A DNA stretch of 36,260 nt from Pseudomonadota bacterium (lineage in GTDB: Bacteria; Desulfobacterota; Desulfovibrionia; Desulfovibrionales; Desulfovibrionaceae). Shown here piece after piece: positions 6,378-13,170 of this stretch (position 1 is its first letter; the number at the start of each line of letters is the position of its first letter). Position numbers and translations under genes: made by a program. Location: positions 1 to 36,260 of the forward strand of contig JAEXGX010000083.1 of NCBI GenBank assembly GCA_023450535.1, read 5' to 3'. The notes under the pieces are model-generated. The model was not told the origin of the DNA, searched no databases, and saw only the letters and a list, made by a program, of their open reading frames with translations.

Positions 6378-7961
6378 ATGCGCGAAAAGAAAAACGTCAT
6401 CGTGGTCATGATGGATACTCTCCAGTTCAACTACCTCGGCTGCTACGGTAACAAGGTGGTCAAGACCCCCAATATCGATCGTTTCGCCTCCGAGGGCATA
6501 CTGTTTGAAAACGCATACACTGAAGGCCTACCCACCGTGCCCTGCCGCCGTGCCATGCTTACGGGCCGCTTCACTCTGCCCGTCAAAGGCTGGTCACAGC
6601 TCGACGTGAACGACACCACCATCGCGGATCTCTGCTGGGGACAACCTATTGAAAGTTACCTCGTTCATGATTCCGGCCCCTTCCGTCTGCCCAAATTTGG
6701 CTATTCCCGCGGCTTCGATAATGTCTTTTTCCTGCACGGCCATGAAACCGACCACCAGTACTATGCCCAGGACGATCTGAGCACCGATTTCAGTCCCGAG
6801 AATTACTACGAAGATCACGTATTGGAAAAGGCTGACGAAATTCTGGGGGAAAATGTCATGCGTCCCCTGCTCAATCAGGTGGAATGCCACCTCAAAGAGC
6901 GTCAACACTGGAAGAGCGACGAAGACCAGCACGCTGCCGTGATCATGAAAAAAGCTTCAGAGTATCTGGAAAACCTGGATCAGACAAAGTCCTTCTTCAT
7001 GTGGGTGGACTGCTTTGATCCTCATGAACCCTGGGATGCTCCCTCGGTGTATGACCCTGAACTCAGATGTCCCTATGATCCCGACTACGAAGGCAAGGAC
7101 ATGTTCCTGCCCATCCAGGCCCATGTGGACGGCCTGTATACCGAGCGGGAACTTCAGCATATCCGCGCCCTGTATGCAGAAAAACTGACCAACGTAGATA
7201 AATGGCTCGGACATCTGCTGAAGAAAATCCACCAGCTCGGGCTGGAAGAAAACACTCTGGTCATGCTTGTATCCGACCACGGCTCCCCCATGGGCAACGG
7301 CGAGCACGGGCACGGCATCATGCGCAAGTGCCGCCCCTGGCCCTATGAGGAGCTGGCACATGTGCCCTTCCTTATGCGCGGCCCCGGCCTGCCGCGCGGC
7401 AAGCGGGTGAAAAGCTTTGTGCAATCCTGCGATGTGGCGCCCACGGTATGCGACTTTCTGGGCATCGGTGTGCATCCTTCCATGCAGGGTAAGAGCCTTC
7501 TGCCGCTGGCCAGGGGAGAGGTGGAAAAAGTGCGCGATTTCGCCATTGCCGGCTATTTCCGCTATTCCTGGTCCATCATCACGGAAGACTGGTCTTTCAT
7601 TCACTGGCTGAAGGACGATGAAAAAAGCGTGGCCGACGCGCGTTTCGGCATCTACGGTCAGGATCTCGCGGAATCCACCGCCCACCTGCGCCAGCTATCC
7701 AAGGCCAATGTTGTGGAAGACCGCGATACAGCCTTCTACAACAAAGCGTATGAGGCGCACAAAAAAATGGCCTCGCTCGACGGCGAGGAACAATGGACAT
7801 GCACGGCGGCGGCTTCCACGGAAGTGCCGGAACGCGACGAACTGTATGACCGCCGCACCGACCCCTTCCAACTCAGAAACGTAGCCCACGAACACAAGAG
7901 CGTGGCCATGGATCTGCTTGACCAGCTTAAACTGTTTATGTCCGAACTACGCGAGTCATAA
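6378..7961 (+). CDS. Sulfatase-fold hydrolase with Thr at the nucleophile position
   Basis: 527-residue member of the sulfatase/alkaline phosphatase superfamily. The start VIVVMMDTLQFNYLGCYGN gives the metal-binding Asp13, and KTPNIDRFASEGILFENAY is typical. The nucleophile segment reads TVPCR followed by RAMLTGR, so the C/S-x-P-x-R motif has Thr53 where formylglycine is normally made. DPHEPW and SDHG (Asp300-His301) give further metal/active-site residues. No signal peptide is seen, so it is probably cytoplasmic. Thr nucleophiles are known in phosphodiesterase and phosphotransfer members, so a phosphate or phosphonate ester is as likely a substrate as a sulfate ester. The start is set at 6378 by AAGGA upstream. 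It is followed by a hairpin and an EamA exporter gene, probably in the same transcript. Confidence 0.82.
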   Translation: MREKKNVIVVMMDTLQFNYLGCYGNKVVKTPNIDRFASEGILFENAYTEGLPTVPCRRAMLTGRFTLPVKGWSQLDVNDTTIADLCWGQPIESYLVHDSGPFRLPKFGYSRGFDNVFFLHGHETDHQYYAQDDLSTDFSPENYYEDHVLEKADEILGENVMRPLLNQVECHLKERQHWKSDEDQHAAVIMKKASEYLENLDQTKSFFMWVDCFDPHEPWDAPSVYDPELRCPYDPDYEGKDMFLPIQAHVDGLYTERELQHIRALYAEKLTNVDKWLGHLLKKIHQLGLEENTLVMLVSDHGSPMGNGEHGHGIMRKCRPWPYEELAHVPFLMRGPGLPRGKRVKSFVQSCDVAPTVCDFLGIGVHPSMQGKSLLPLARGEVEKVRDFAIAGYFRYSWSIITEDWSFIHWLKDDEKSVADARFGIYGQDLAESTAHLRQLSKANVVEDRDTAFYNKAYEAHKKMASLDGEEQWTCTAAASTEVPERDELYDRRTDPFQLRNVAHEHKSVAMDLLDQLKLFMSELRES

Positions 7962-7968
7962 AATCATA

Positions 7969-8006
7969 TGGTCCACGCGCCGCTCTCTCCGGCGGAGCGT
8001 GGACCA
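7969..8006. other. Intergenic hairpin between sulfatase-fold gene and exporter
   Basis: TGGTCCACGC (7969-7978) pairs perfectly with 7997-8006, and a small GCCG/CGGC stem lies inside. No T tract follows. It may protect the upstream mRNA end or lower expression of the next gene; a terminator is less likely. Confidence 0.5.
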
Positions 8007-8054
8007 CTGCTTCCCTGCTCGGGCTTATCCATTCACATTCCACGGGAGGTTCTC

Positions 8055-8945
8055 ATGACCCGCCAGACCAAGGCATTTTTCTGCGCAGGGCTTACAGTTC
8101 TCGCCTGGTCCACGGTCTCCACGGCGTTCAAGCTTTCCCTGGAAGCCATGACGCCCATGCAATTGATTTTCGTCAGCATGACGACTTCCGTGCTCTTTCT
8201 TGGCGTCACCCAGTTTTTCCGGACCAGAGGCCAAACCTTTCGTGAATTCCGGGAGTTTACCCGCCGCCAGTACCTTGATTCACTTTTGCTTGGCATCATG
8301 CTCTACTGCTATTACGCGCTGCTGTTCATGGCCTATGCCCGGCTGCCCGCGCAGATCACCCAGCCCATCAACAACACCTGGGCGCTTATGCTGGCTCTGC
8401 TGGCAGTCTGGCTGCTCAGACAAAGGCTCTCGCCACGCGAATTTTTCTTCATGCTCGTGGCCTATGCGGGCGTCGTGGTCATCGCTACGGGTGGAGGCGA
8501 CAAACTTGGCCCACCCAACCCCTTCGGGCTGGTCTGCGTAATCGCCAGCACGCTGCTGTATGCCCTGTACTGGATCGTCAACACGCGTAGCAAGCTCCCC
8601 CCTATCTCCGGCCTCTTCCTCTGCTTTCTGGTTTCCGGTTCTCTGGCCGGTCTGACCCTGACCCTGAACGGTGACGGGCTGCCCCCCGCTTCCACCCTTT
8701 TGCCGGGAATATATGTCGGGATGTTTGAACTGGGCATTCCCTTTCTGCTCTGGGGGCTGGCCCTGCGGCTGACCGATTCTGTGCCGCGTATCAGCACGCT
8801 TCCCTTTATTGTTCCCTTCCTCGCCCTGTTCTGGATCAGTCTCATCCTCAAGGAACCCATTGCCCTCAGTACGGTAGCCGGCCTTGTGCTCATCGTGGGA
8901 GGAACCTTCATGCAGCAGCGCGCGGCGGCAAGGCGGAGCGGGTAA
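8055..8945 (+). CDS. EamA-family (DMT superfamily) transporter
   Basis: 296-residue inner-membrane protein with about ten hydrophobic helices in two similar halves, as in EamA/RhaT-type metabolite exporters. The first helix FCAGLTVLAWSTVSTAFKLSLEAMTPMQ is typical: a WST-type turn, then KL, then PMQL. The second half ends with LIVGGTFMQQRAAARR, a common DMT ending. The ATG at 8055 is preceded by GGGAGG; an upstream in-frame ATG at 7968 lies inside the hairpin and is not used. It follows the sulfatase-fold gene by 93 bp, so the exported solute could be a product of that enzyme. A strong terminator follows, which makes it the last gene of the unit. Confidence 0.88.
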   Translation: MTRQTKAFFCAGLTVLAWSTVSTAFKLSLEAMTPMQLIFVSMTTSVLFLGVTQFFRTRGQTFREFREFTRRQYLDSLLLGIMLYCYYALLFMAYARLPAQITQPINNTWALMLALLAVWLLRQRLSPREFFFMLVAYAGVVVIATGGGDKLGPPNPFGLVCVIASTLLYALYWIVNTRSKLPPISGLFLCFLVSGSLAGLTLTLNGDGLPPASTLLPGIYVGMFELGIPFLLWGLALRLTDSVPRISTLPFIVPFLALFWISLILKEPIALSTVAGLVLIVGGTFMQQRAAARRSG

Positions 8946-9000
8946 TTCCGCATCAACTGTTTCATACGTCGGAATCATATCCAAATAATTTCAGTAGATT

Positions 9001-9032
9001 AAAAAGCCGGAGGAATATTCCTCCGGCTTTTT
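9001..9032. terminator. Bidirectional rho-independent terminator
   Basis: A run of A, then GCCGGAGGAATATTCCTCCGGC, a perfect palindrome, then TTTTT. The stem and T tract close the sulfatase-EamA unit and separate it from the operator and promoter region of the next gene block. Confidence 0.92.
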
Positions 9033-9052
9033 CTCAGCTTTAAACATAAAAA

Positions 9053-9067
9053 TAGAACAATGTTCTA
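9053..9067. promoter_or_regulatory. Candidate IclR operator before the DUF4392 gene
   Basis: TAGAACAATGTTCTA is a perfect palindrome with 7-bp arms around one base. With its upstream flank (from 9045) it matches 22 of 23 bases of the sequence at 15285-15307, just before iclR. The match includes the flank CATAAAAA, so the two sites are clearly related. It lies 210 bp before the DUF4392 start, which leaves a long 5' leader. Confidence 0.75.
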
Positions 9068-9101
9068 AAATCTCTTGCCAAAAAAACTTATGTTCCTTAC
9101 T

Positions 9102-9118
9102 ATGGAATCACGTTCCAT
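9102..9118. promoter_or_regulatory. Second palindrome in the leader (ATGGAA-N5-TTCCAT)
   Basis: Six-bp arms around five bases. The TGGAA...TTCCA core is like the classical IclR-family binding pattern known from E. coli IclR. It differs from the 9053 palindrome, so it may be a second contact site, the site of another regulator, or chance. The rest of the leader to 9277 is GC-rich and can fold (for example CCGCCG with CGGCGG around 9210-9232), but I recognise no riboswitch. Confidence 0.35.
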
Positions 9119-9277
9119 TTACAAGATACTCCGTGTCTCCTCGCGCGGTGCGGGGAATGCCCAGCTCTGGAGCTCTGCGCTCCCTTTCTGGATGGCACGC
9201 CGTTACCGGGCCGCCGCAATCCACTCCGGCGGGAAACAGTTCACGGGGAAGCCCCCCATAACTTCGGGAGTTTGTTT

Positions 9278-10258
9278 ATGTTTGACGTCATTGACAAAAT
9301 CATGAACCTCGATATCGGCAACCGCGGCATTGCTCATCTGTATGAACCCGCACGGGCCCGTAGCGGAGGCGAGGCTCTGTGCAAGGCTGCGGCGGAAGTA
9401 TTCATGAAGCTGCAACCCAGCGATACGGTTTTCCTCCTGACCGGCTCCCTGACACGTGCCTGGGTATCCCCCGAAATTGGAGAAAACGACGGTCCCATGG
9501 GCACGGGAACACTGGCCGGAGCCTTGTCCAAGGCGTTCAAGTGCGTTCCGATGATCTTCACCGACGAATTTCTGCAGGATAAAACAGGAGCTATCGCCCA
9601 AATGGCCGGTCCCAACGTGGTGACGTACGAGCAGGCCAGTGTGGCAGCGGGCAACCCCCGTTATACCTGCGTGACAGTTATGGGCACCTGTGCGGCCGAG
9701 GATGCTCTGGCCAAACAGCAGTGTGAAGATCTGGTTGAACGGTATAAGCCGAAGGCGATCATTTCCATCGAACGCGCGGGGCAGCGCGCCGATGGCACCT
9801 ATCGCAACATGATCGGTCAGGATTTCAGCCAGGGCCGTTCACGTCTTGACTACATGATATCCGCCGCCCAGACGCGCGGCATCCCCACCATCGGTGTGGG
9901 GGACGGCGGCAACGAAATCGGTATGGGGGCACTGGCCGAGGAAGTGGCGGCGCACATTCACCTCGGTGATCAGATATGCCCCGCCAACTCCACTGACATA
10001 CTGCTTCCCTGCGGCGTATCCAACTGGGGCTGCTACGCCATTCAGGCCGCGCTGGCCATTCTTACCGGCAATATCGCCCTTGCCCACACGCCTGAACTTG
10101 AGGAACGCATGATCCACGCGTCCACCTATATCGGCCTGGTGGACGGCACCACCGGAACGCTTGAAGCCAAGGTGGACGGCATGCCCGCCGATGTGCACAA
10201 GGGCATTGTGGAGCTGATGTACAACACCGTGGAACGCGCCCTGAAAAAGAAAAAGTGA
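9278..10258 (+). CDS. D-glutamate cyclase-like protein (DUF4392)
   Basis: 326 residues that match the DUF4392 / D-glutamate cyclase C-terminal domain throughout. Residues near the start give the RGIAHLY helix and the substrate-pocket segment TGSLTRAWVSPEIGENDGPMGTG, split across the typical ETDGP-like turn. Further on are SIERAGQRADGTYRNMIGQD and the hallmark GDGGNEIGMG (about 208-217), followed by CGVSNWGCYAIQAAL. The mitochondrial relative turns D-glutamate into 5-oxo-D-proline; bacterial members are mostly untested. The ATG at 9278 has CGGGAG seven bases upstream; a TTG two codons earlier is not needed. It is the first gene of a block with ridA, an amidohydrolase and a TTT carrier, behind a probable IclR operator. 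The usual ETDGP reads ENDGP here. Confidence 0.85.
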   Translation: MFDVIDKIMNLDIGNRGIAHLYEPARARSGGEALCKAAAEVFMKLQPSDTVFLLTGSLTRAWVSPEIGENDGPMGTGTLAGALSKAFKCVPMIFTDEFLQDKTGAIAQMAGPNVVTYEQASVAAGNPRYTCVTVMGTCAAEDALAKQQCEDLVERYKPKAIISIERAGQRADGTYRNMIGQDFSQGRSRLDYMISAAQTRGIPTIGVGDGGNEIGMGALAEEVAAHIHLGDQICPANSTDILLPCGVSNWGCYAIQAALAILTGNIALAHTPELEERMIHASTYIGLVDGTTGTLEAKVDGMPADVHKGIVELMYNTVERALKKKK

Positions 10259-10298
10259 GTTTTCCACCCAGAACCGTTTAATCATGAGGAGCAATCAT

Positions 10299-10658
10299 AT
10301 GGCCAGCATCGAAAGAATCGGCGTTTCCGAACGCAACAGCCGTGCCGTGATTTACAATAATTTCGTCTTTCTGCCCGGCGTCGTGCCCGGTGACAACCCT
10401 CCGTCCATGGATATCGCCGAGCAGGCGAAAATGACACTGGAAAAAGTGGAAAAACAGCTTATCGAAGCCGGAACGCGCAAGGAAAATCTGGTCAGCGCCA
10501 CCGTCTATCTGCGTGACATCAATGATTTCGCCGGGTTCAATGCGGTCTGGAACGCGTGGATCGCGCCGGGCTGCCCCCCTGCCCGCACCTGCGTGCAGGC
10601 CTGCATGTCCCGCCAGAACAATCTGTGTGAAGTCACCGTAACGGCGGCAAAGGACTGA
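10299..10658 (+). CDS. ridA: RidA/YjgF-family protein
   Basis: 119 residues, the normal size for this trimeric family, which hydrolyses reactive enamine/imine intermediates to ketoacids and ammonia. Family features: an early strand with RAVIYNNFVFLPGVVP, the helix QAKMTLEKVEKQLIEAG, VSATVYLRDINDFAGFNAVWNAW split by the usual turn, and the region PARTCVQACM, in which the Arg after PPA is the conserved carboxylate-binding residue of active RidA proteins. The final Glu (LCEVTVTA) is also present. The start at 10299 is chosen for GAGGAG upstream and because the next residues match the family start. It lies 40 bp after the DUF4392 gene, so one transcript is likely. An enamine-forming step in this pathway would explain it. 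Confidence 0.93.
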   Translation: MASIERIGVSERNSRAVIYNNFVFLPGVVPGDNPPSMDIAEQAKMTLEKVEKQLIEAGTRKENLVSATVYLRDINDFAGFNAVWNAWIAPGCPPARTCVQACMSRQNNLCEVTVTAAKD

Positions 10659-10665
10659 TTTCTTC

Positions 10666-10693
10666 GCCTCCGGCGCAGGTGTCCGCCGGAGGC
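10666..10693. other. Intergenic hairpin after ridA
   Basis: GCCTCCGGCG (10666-10675) pairs perfectly with 10684-10693 around an 8-nt loop. There is no T tract, so read-through to the amidohydrolase gene is expected. It may set the relative amounts of the upstream and downstream mRNA. Confidence 0.5.
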
Positions 10694-10734
10694 TCATGGT
10701 TTCCCGGCCTTTCAAATGTCAAAGGAAGTGAGCC

Positions 10735-11637
10735 ATGTTCTGCGATTTCAGGCTGCGTCCTCCCATGGGAGACTTTCTCGGAACCGCTCAGTATAATCTG
10801 GAAAGAAATGCCCGTATCGCCACCAGGTTCGGCATGTATCAGGCCGAATCCACAGCCAGGCTCTCCATGGATCTTTTTCTTGAGGAAATGGATGCCGCCG
10901 GAATCAGCCTCGGCGTCATGCCCGGCCGTTACAGCGAAGTTTTCGGCAATGTTTCCTGCGCATCCCTGCGGGCCATCATGGCCGCGTACCCCGGCAGATT
11001 TGCCGCGTTTGCCGGAGTAGACCCGCTTGATACTCCTTCAGCGTTTGAAATCCTTGACAGCGAAGTCATGAACGGCCCCTTTGCGGGCATCAATGTGGAA
11101 CCTCTTACGGCGCACAAAACTCCTCTCTTCGCGGACGACCGCCGTATTTATCCCCTTTATGAGCGCGCGCAGGAATGCGGCATTCCCGTCATGCTCATGA
11201 CCGGGGGCATACCGGATGTTCCCATCGACTATACTCATCCCCGGCATGTGGAAAATGTCGCCGTGGATTTTCCTTCACTGACCATCATCACCCCGCACGG
11301 GTGCTGGCCCCATGCGCGTGAACTCATTCGCGTATGCCTGCTGCGGGAAAACGTCTACCTTTCGCCGGACATCTACTCCATGGGGCTGCCGGGACATATG
11401 GACTATATCCAGGCAGGAACCACGTTTCTTCAGGATCGCTTCCTCTATGGAAGCGCGCACCCCACACTTCCCATGGAAGGCTGCGCCGCCTTCTTCCGTT
11501 CTCTGAATATCAGGGAGGATGTGCTGCGCAAAATATGCCGGGAAAATGCCCTGCGTGTTCTTAATCAAAAGGAGGAAAAAAGCGGAACGGCGTTGACAGA
11601 GCATGACCGATCCAATATTCAGAACTATATTCCATAA
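10735..11637 (+). CDS. Amidohydrolase-fold (Amidohydro_2 type) protein with altered metal ligands
   Basis: 300 residues with the TIM-barrel layout of the ACMSD/Amidohydro_2 group: a middle section PGRFAAFAGVDPLD, then NVEPL, then the strand TIITPHGCWPHARELI, in which His sits at the usual metal or active-site position, and finally FLYGSAHPTLPMEG. Two normal features are altered. The N-terminal HxH pair reads CDFRLRPP, and the late GTD/GSD reads GSAHP. The protein therefore either binds metal differently or needs none, as in a lactonase-type or decarboxylase-like subgroup. A hydrolase acting on a lactam or lactone from the preceding enzymes is a fair guess, no more. It starts after AAGGAAGTG. 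Confidence 0.75.
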   Translation: MFCDFRLRPPMGDFLGTAQYNLERNARIATRFGMYQAESTARLSMDLFLEEMDAAGISLGVMPGRYSEVFGNVSCASLRAIMAAYPGRFAAFAGVDPLDTPSAFEILDSEVMNGPFAGINVEPLTAHKTPLFADDRRIYPLYERAQECGIPVMLMTGGIPDVPIDYTHPRHVENVAVDFPSLTIITPHGCWPHARELIRVCLLRENVYLSPDIYSMGLPGHMDYIQAGTTFLQDRFLYGSAHPTLPMEGCAAFFRSLNIREDVLRKICRENALRVLNQKEEKSGTALTEHDRSNIQNYIP

Positions 11638-11655
11638 AATAGAACAAATGCGAAT
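11633..11655. promoter_or_regulatory. Degenerate copy of the IclR-type site
   Basis: CATAAAATAGAACAAATG resembles the sites at 9045 and 15285 on its left half, with one A fewer in the flank, but the right half is not palindromic. It lies at the end of the amidohydrolase gene, 110 bp before the TTT binding-protein gene, so it could be a weak third site. An 8-bp hairpin (11652-11659 with 11671-11678) and a GC-rich one (11695-11702 with 11724-11731) follow in the same gap. Confidence 0.35.
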
Positions 11656-11765
11656 ACCGGCAGAGTCCGACGGTATTCACAACGGACAAGGGAAGCAGGG
11701 CCTGGTTCCCCGCACCGGAATCCGGCCCTGCGCAAGGTCGATCACTCTTTTACGCAGGAGGCACC

Positions 11766-12716
11766 ATGTCCATTAAAAAGCTCGCTGCGCTGCTCATGAC
11801 GGCGATGATCATATCTCTGCCCGCCCTCGCACCGGCTGCGGATTACCCAACAAAGCCCGTGCGCATGATCGTCGGCTGGGCAGCGGGGGGCGGGGCAGAT
11901 CTCATGATCCGGCTGGTGGAAAAGGAGTTCGAGCAGGAATTCGGACAGCCGCTGACCTTTGTTTATAAAACCGGTGCAAACGGGGCCATTGCGGCCATGG
12001 ATCTGAAAAACGCGCGCAAGGACGGCTATACCATTGGTTCCTACTGCAATCCCCATCTTGTCACCAATATTCTGACCAAAAAGGGACAGTACAGCCTGGA
12101 TGATTTCAGCTATCTGGCGCAGACGGCCATTGATCCTGCCTTTCTCGCCGTGCGCAAGGATTCCCCCATCAACAACGTGGAAGACTTCATCAAGGCCACC
12201 AAGTCAGGCAAGATGCTGGTGGGCTGCATAGACTATTTCGGCCCGACCAATTTCGCGGCGCTCAAAATGCACAGAGCCGGAGTCCCTTATTCCATGACCA
12301 GCTTCGGAAGCGGGCCCAAGACCATTTCCGCCATGCTGGGCGGACACGTGGACGCGGCTTTCCTCATGACCGGAACCTCCATGTCCAGCATCAGTGAAAT
12401 GAAGGTACTGGCCATTGCCACGGCAGAGCGCGACCCCATGTTCCCCGATGTGCCCACTTTCCGCGAGCTGGGCTACGATATCGTAAATTACCTGTACCGG
12501 TTCTGGATGGCTCCAAAGCTCAAGCCGGAAGCGGAACAGCGCCTGACTGACGGACTGCGCGCCATCTACAGCAGGCCGGAAGTCATCGAAAAGAACGCCA
12601 AGGCCGGGCTTCAGGTACAATTCCTCGACGGTGCCACCCTGCGAAAGAATATAGAGGATTCCTTTACTGAAGCCGAAGAGCTGATCGAGTACAGCAATTC
12701 TCTGGACAACAAATAA
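11766..12716 (+). CDS. TTT-family substrate-binding protein (TctC/Bug type)
   Basis: 316 residues with a signal peptide (MSIKKLAALLMTAMIISLPA, cleaved near APAAD) and the family start YPTKPVRMIVGWAAGGGADLM. The pair LAIATAERDPMFPDVPTFRELGYD near residue 220 is the conserved late motif. It is clearly related to the protein at 338-1285 but far from identical, so the ligand may differ. GGAGG lies just before the start. It should serve the fused permease at 13171, although 454 bp of repeat-rich, gene-free DNA lie between them, an unusual gap for partner genes. The neighbouring catabolic genes make a glutamate-like, pyroglutamate-like or small dicarboxylic ligand plausible. Confidence 0.9.
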   Translation: MSIKKLAALLMTAMIISLPALAPAADYPTKPVRMIVGWAAGGGADLMIRLVEKEFEQEFGQPLTFVYKTGANGAIAAMDLKNARKDGYTIGSYCNPHLVTNILTKKGQYSLDDFSYLAQTAIDPAFLAVRKDSPINNVEDFIKATKSGKMLVGCIDYFGPTNFAALKMHRAGVPYSMTSFGSGPKTISAMLGGHVDAAFLMTGTSMSSISEMKVLAIATAERDPMFPDVPTFRELGYDIVNYLYRFWMAPKLKPEAEQRLTDGLRAIYSRPEVIEKNAKAGLQVQFLDGATLRKNIEDSFTEAEELIEYSNSLDNK

Positions 12717-12807
12717 TTCACGCCCGTTCCCAAACCGGAGAAAGGAAGCGTGAAGCCTCCTTTCCCCGGGAAGTTTCATGCCCGCATTTCCTGCGTACAT
12801 AAACGAG

Positions 12808-12828
12808 ACGCGACATTCTGCCGCTCCA
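12808..12828 (+). repeat. Direct repeat flanking dispersed repeat copy B, left
   Basis: ACGCGACATTCTGCCGCTCC plus one A; 20 of 21 bases match 12978-12998, which lies 170 bp further on. Together they bracket dispersed repeat copy B. Confidence 0.75.
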
Positions 12829-12851
12829 GCCTGATGACAAACCCCGCTTCG

Positions 12852-12954
12852 CGGAGTTTGCGCCGTCCAAGCCGCAAAGCGGCTTGACGGAAAGGCACGA
12901 AAATCGCTCGTTTTACGGTGCGGCTTAGCCGCGACCTGCTCGCAATTTTCGGGT
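12852..12954 (-). repeat. Dispersed intergenic repeat, copy B
   Basis: Read on the minus strand, this segment matches copy A (203-287) over about 85 bp. Its first part (CCGAAAATTGCGAGCAGGTC and the following GCGGCT) also matches copy C at 25732-25783. It is the longest copy and joins the parts seen in A and C. It is bracketed by direct repeats. Confidence 0.72.
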
Positions 12955-12977
12955 CTGCTGACTTTGTCAACAGCCTC

Positions 12978-12998
12978 ACGCGGCATTCTGCCGCTCCA
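12978..12998 (+). repeat. Direct repeat flanking dispersed repeat copy B, right
   Basis: Partner of 12808-12828 with one difference (GGCATT for GACATT). The core GCGGCATTCTGCCGC is itself a palindrome. Confidence 0.75.
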
Positions 12999-13170
12999 CT
13001 CCTCCGCCGGAGCTTAACGCCGCAAGAGGATGACGGCGACATCGGGAAATGGGGCGAGGACTTCCACCGCTGGCGCATAGCGCCTTACGGGTGAACAGAG
13101 CGGGAATGCGTTTCACCGCTCTCAACCCCGTGAGCGATTTCAGCGTGAAATTACTCTCTCGAGGTACCCC

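Larger units (their letters stand above)
12717..13170. other. Repeat-rich gap inside the TTT gene pair
   Basis: 454 bp without a gene. In order it holds a direct repeat (12808-12828), a minus-oriented copy of the dispersed repeat (12852-12954), the second direct repeat (12978-12998), and near 13132-13150 a segment GAGCGATTTCAGCGTGAA. That segment nearly repeats one at 2918-2937, in the gap between tctB and tctA of the other TTT operon. No transposase or obvious promoter was seen. Confidence 0.65.

Noticed and set aside
12776..13078. Minus-strand frame sharing IFVPFRQ-ALRLGRRKLR with a frame at 99-317
   Set aside because: The shared protein string reflects the dispersed DNA repeat (copies A and B), not a gene.
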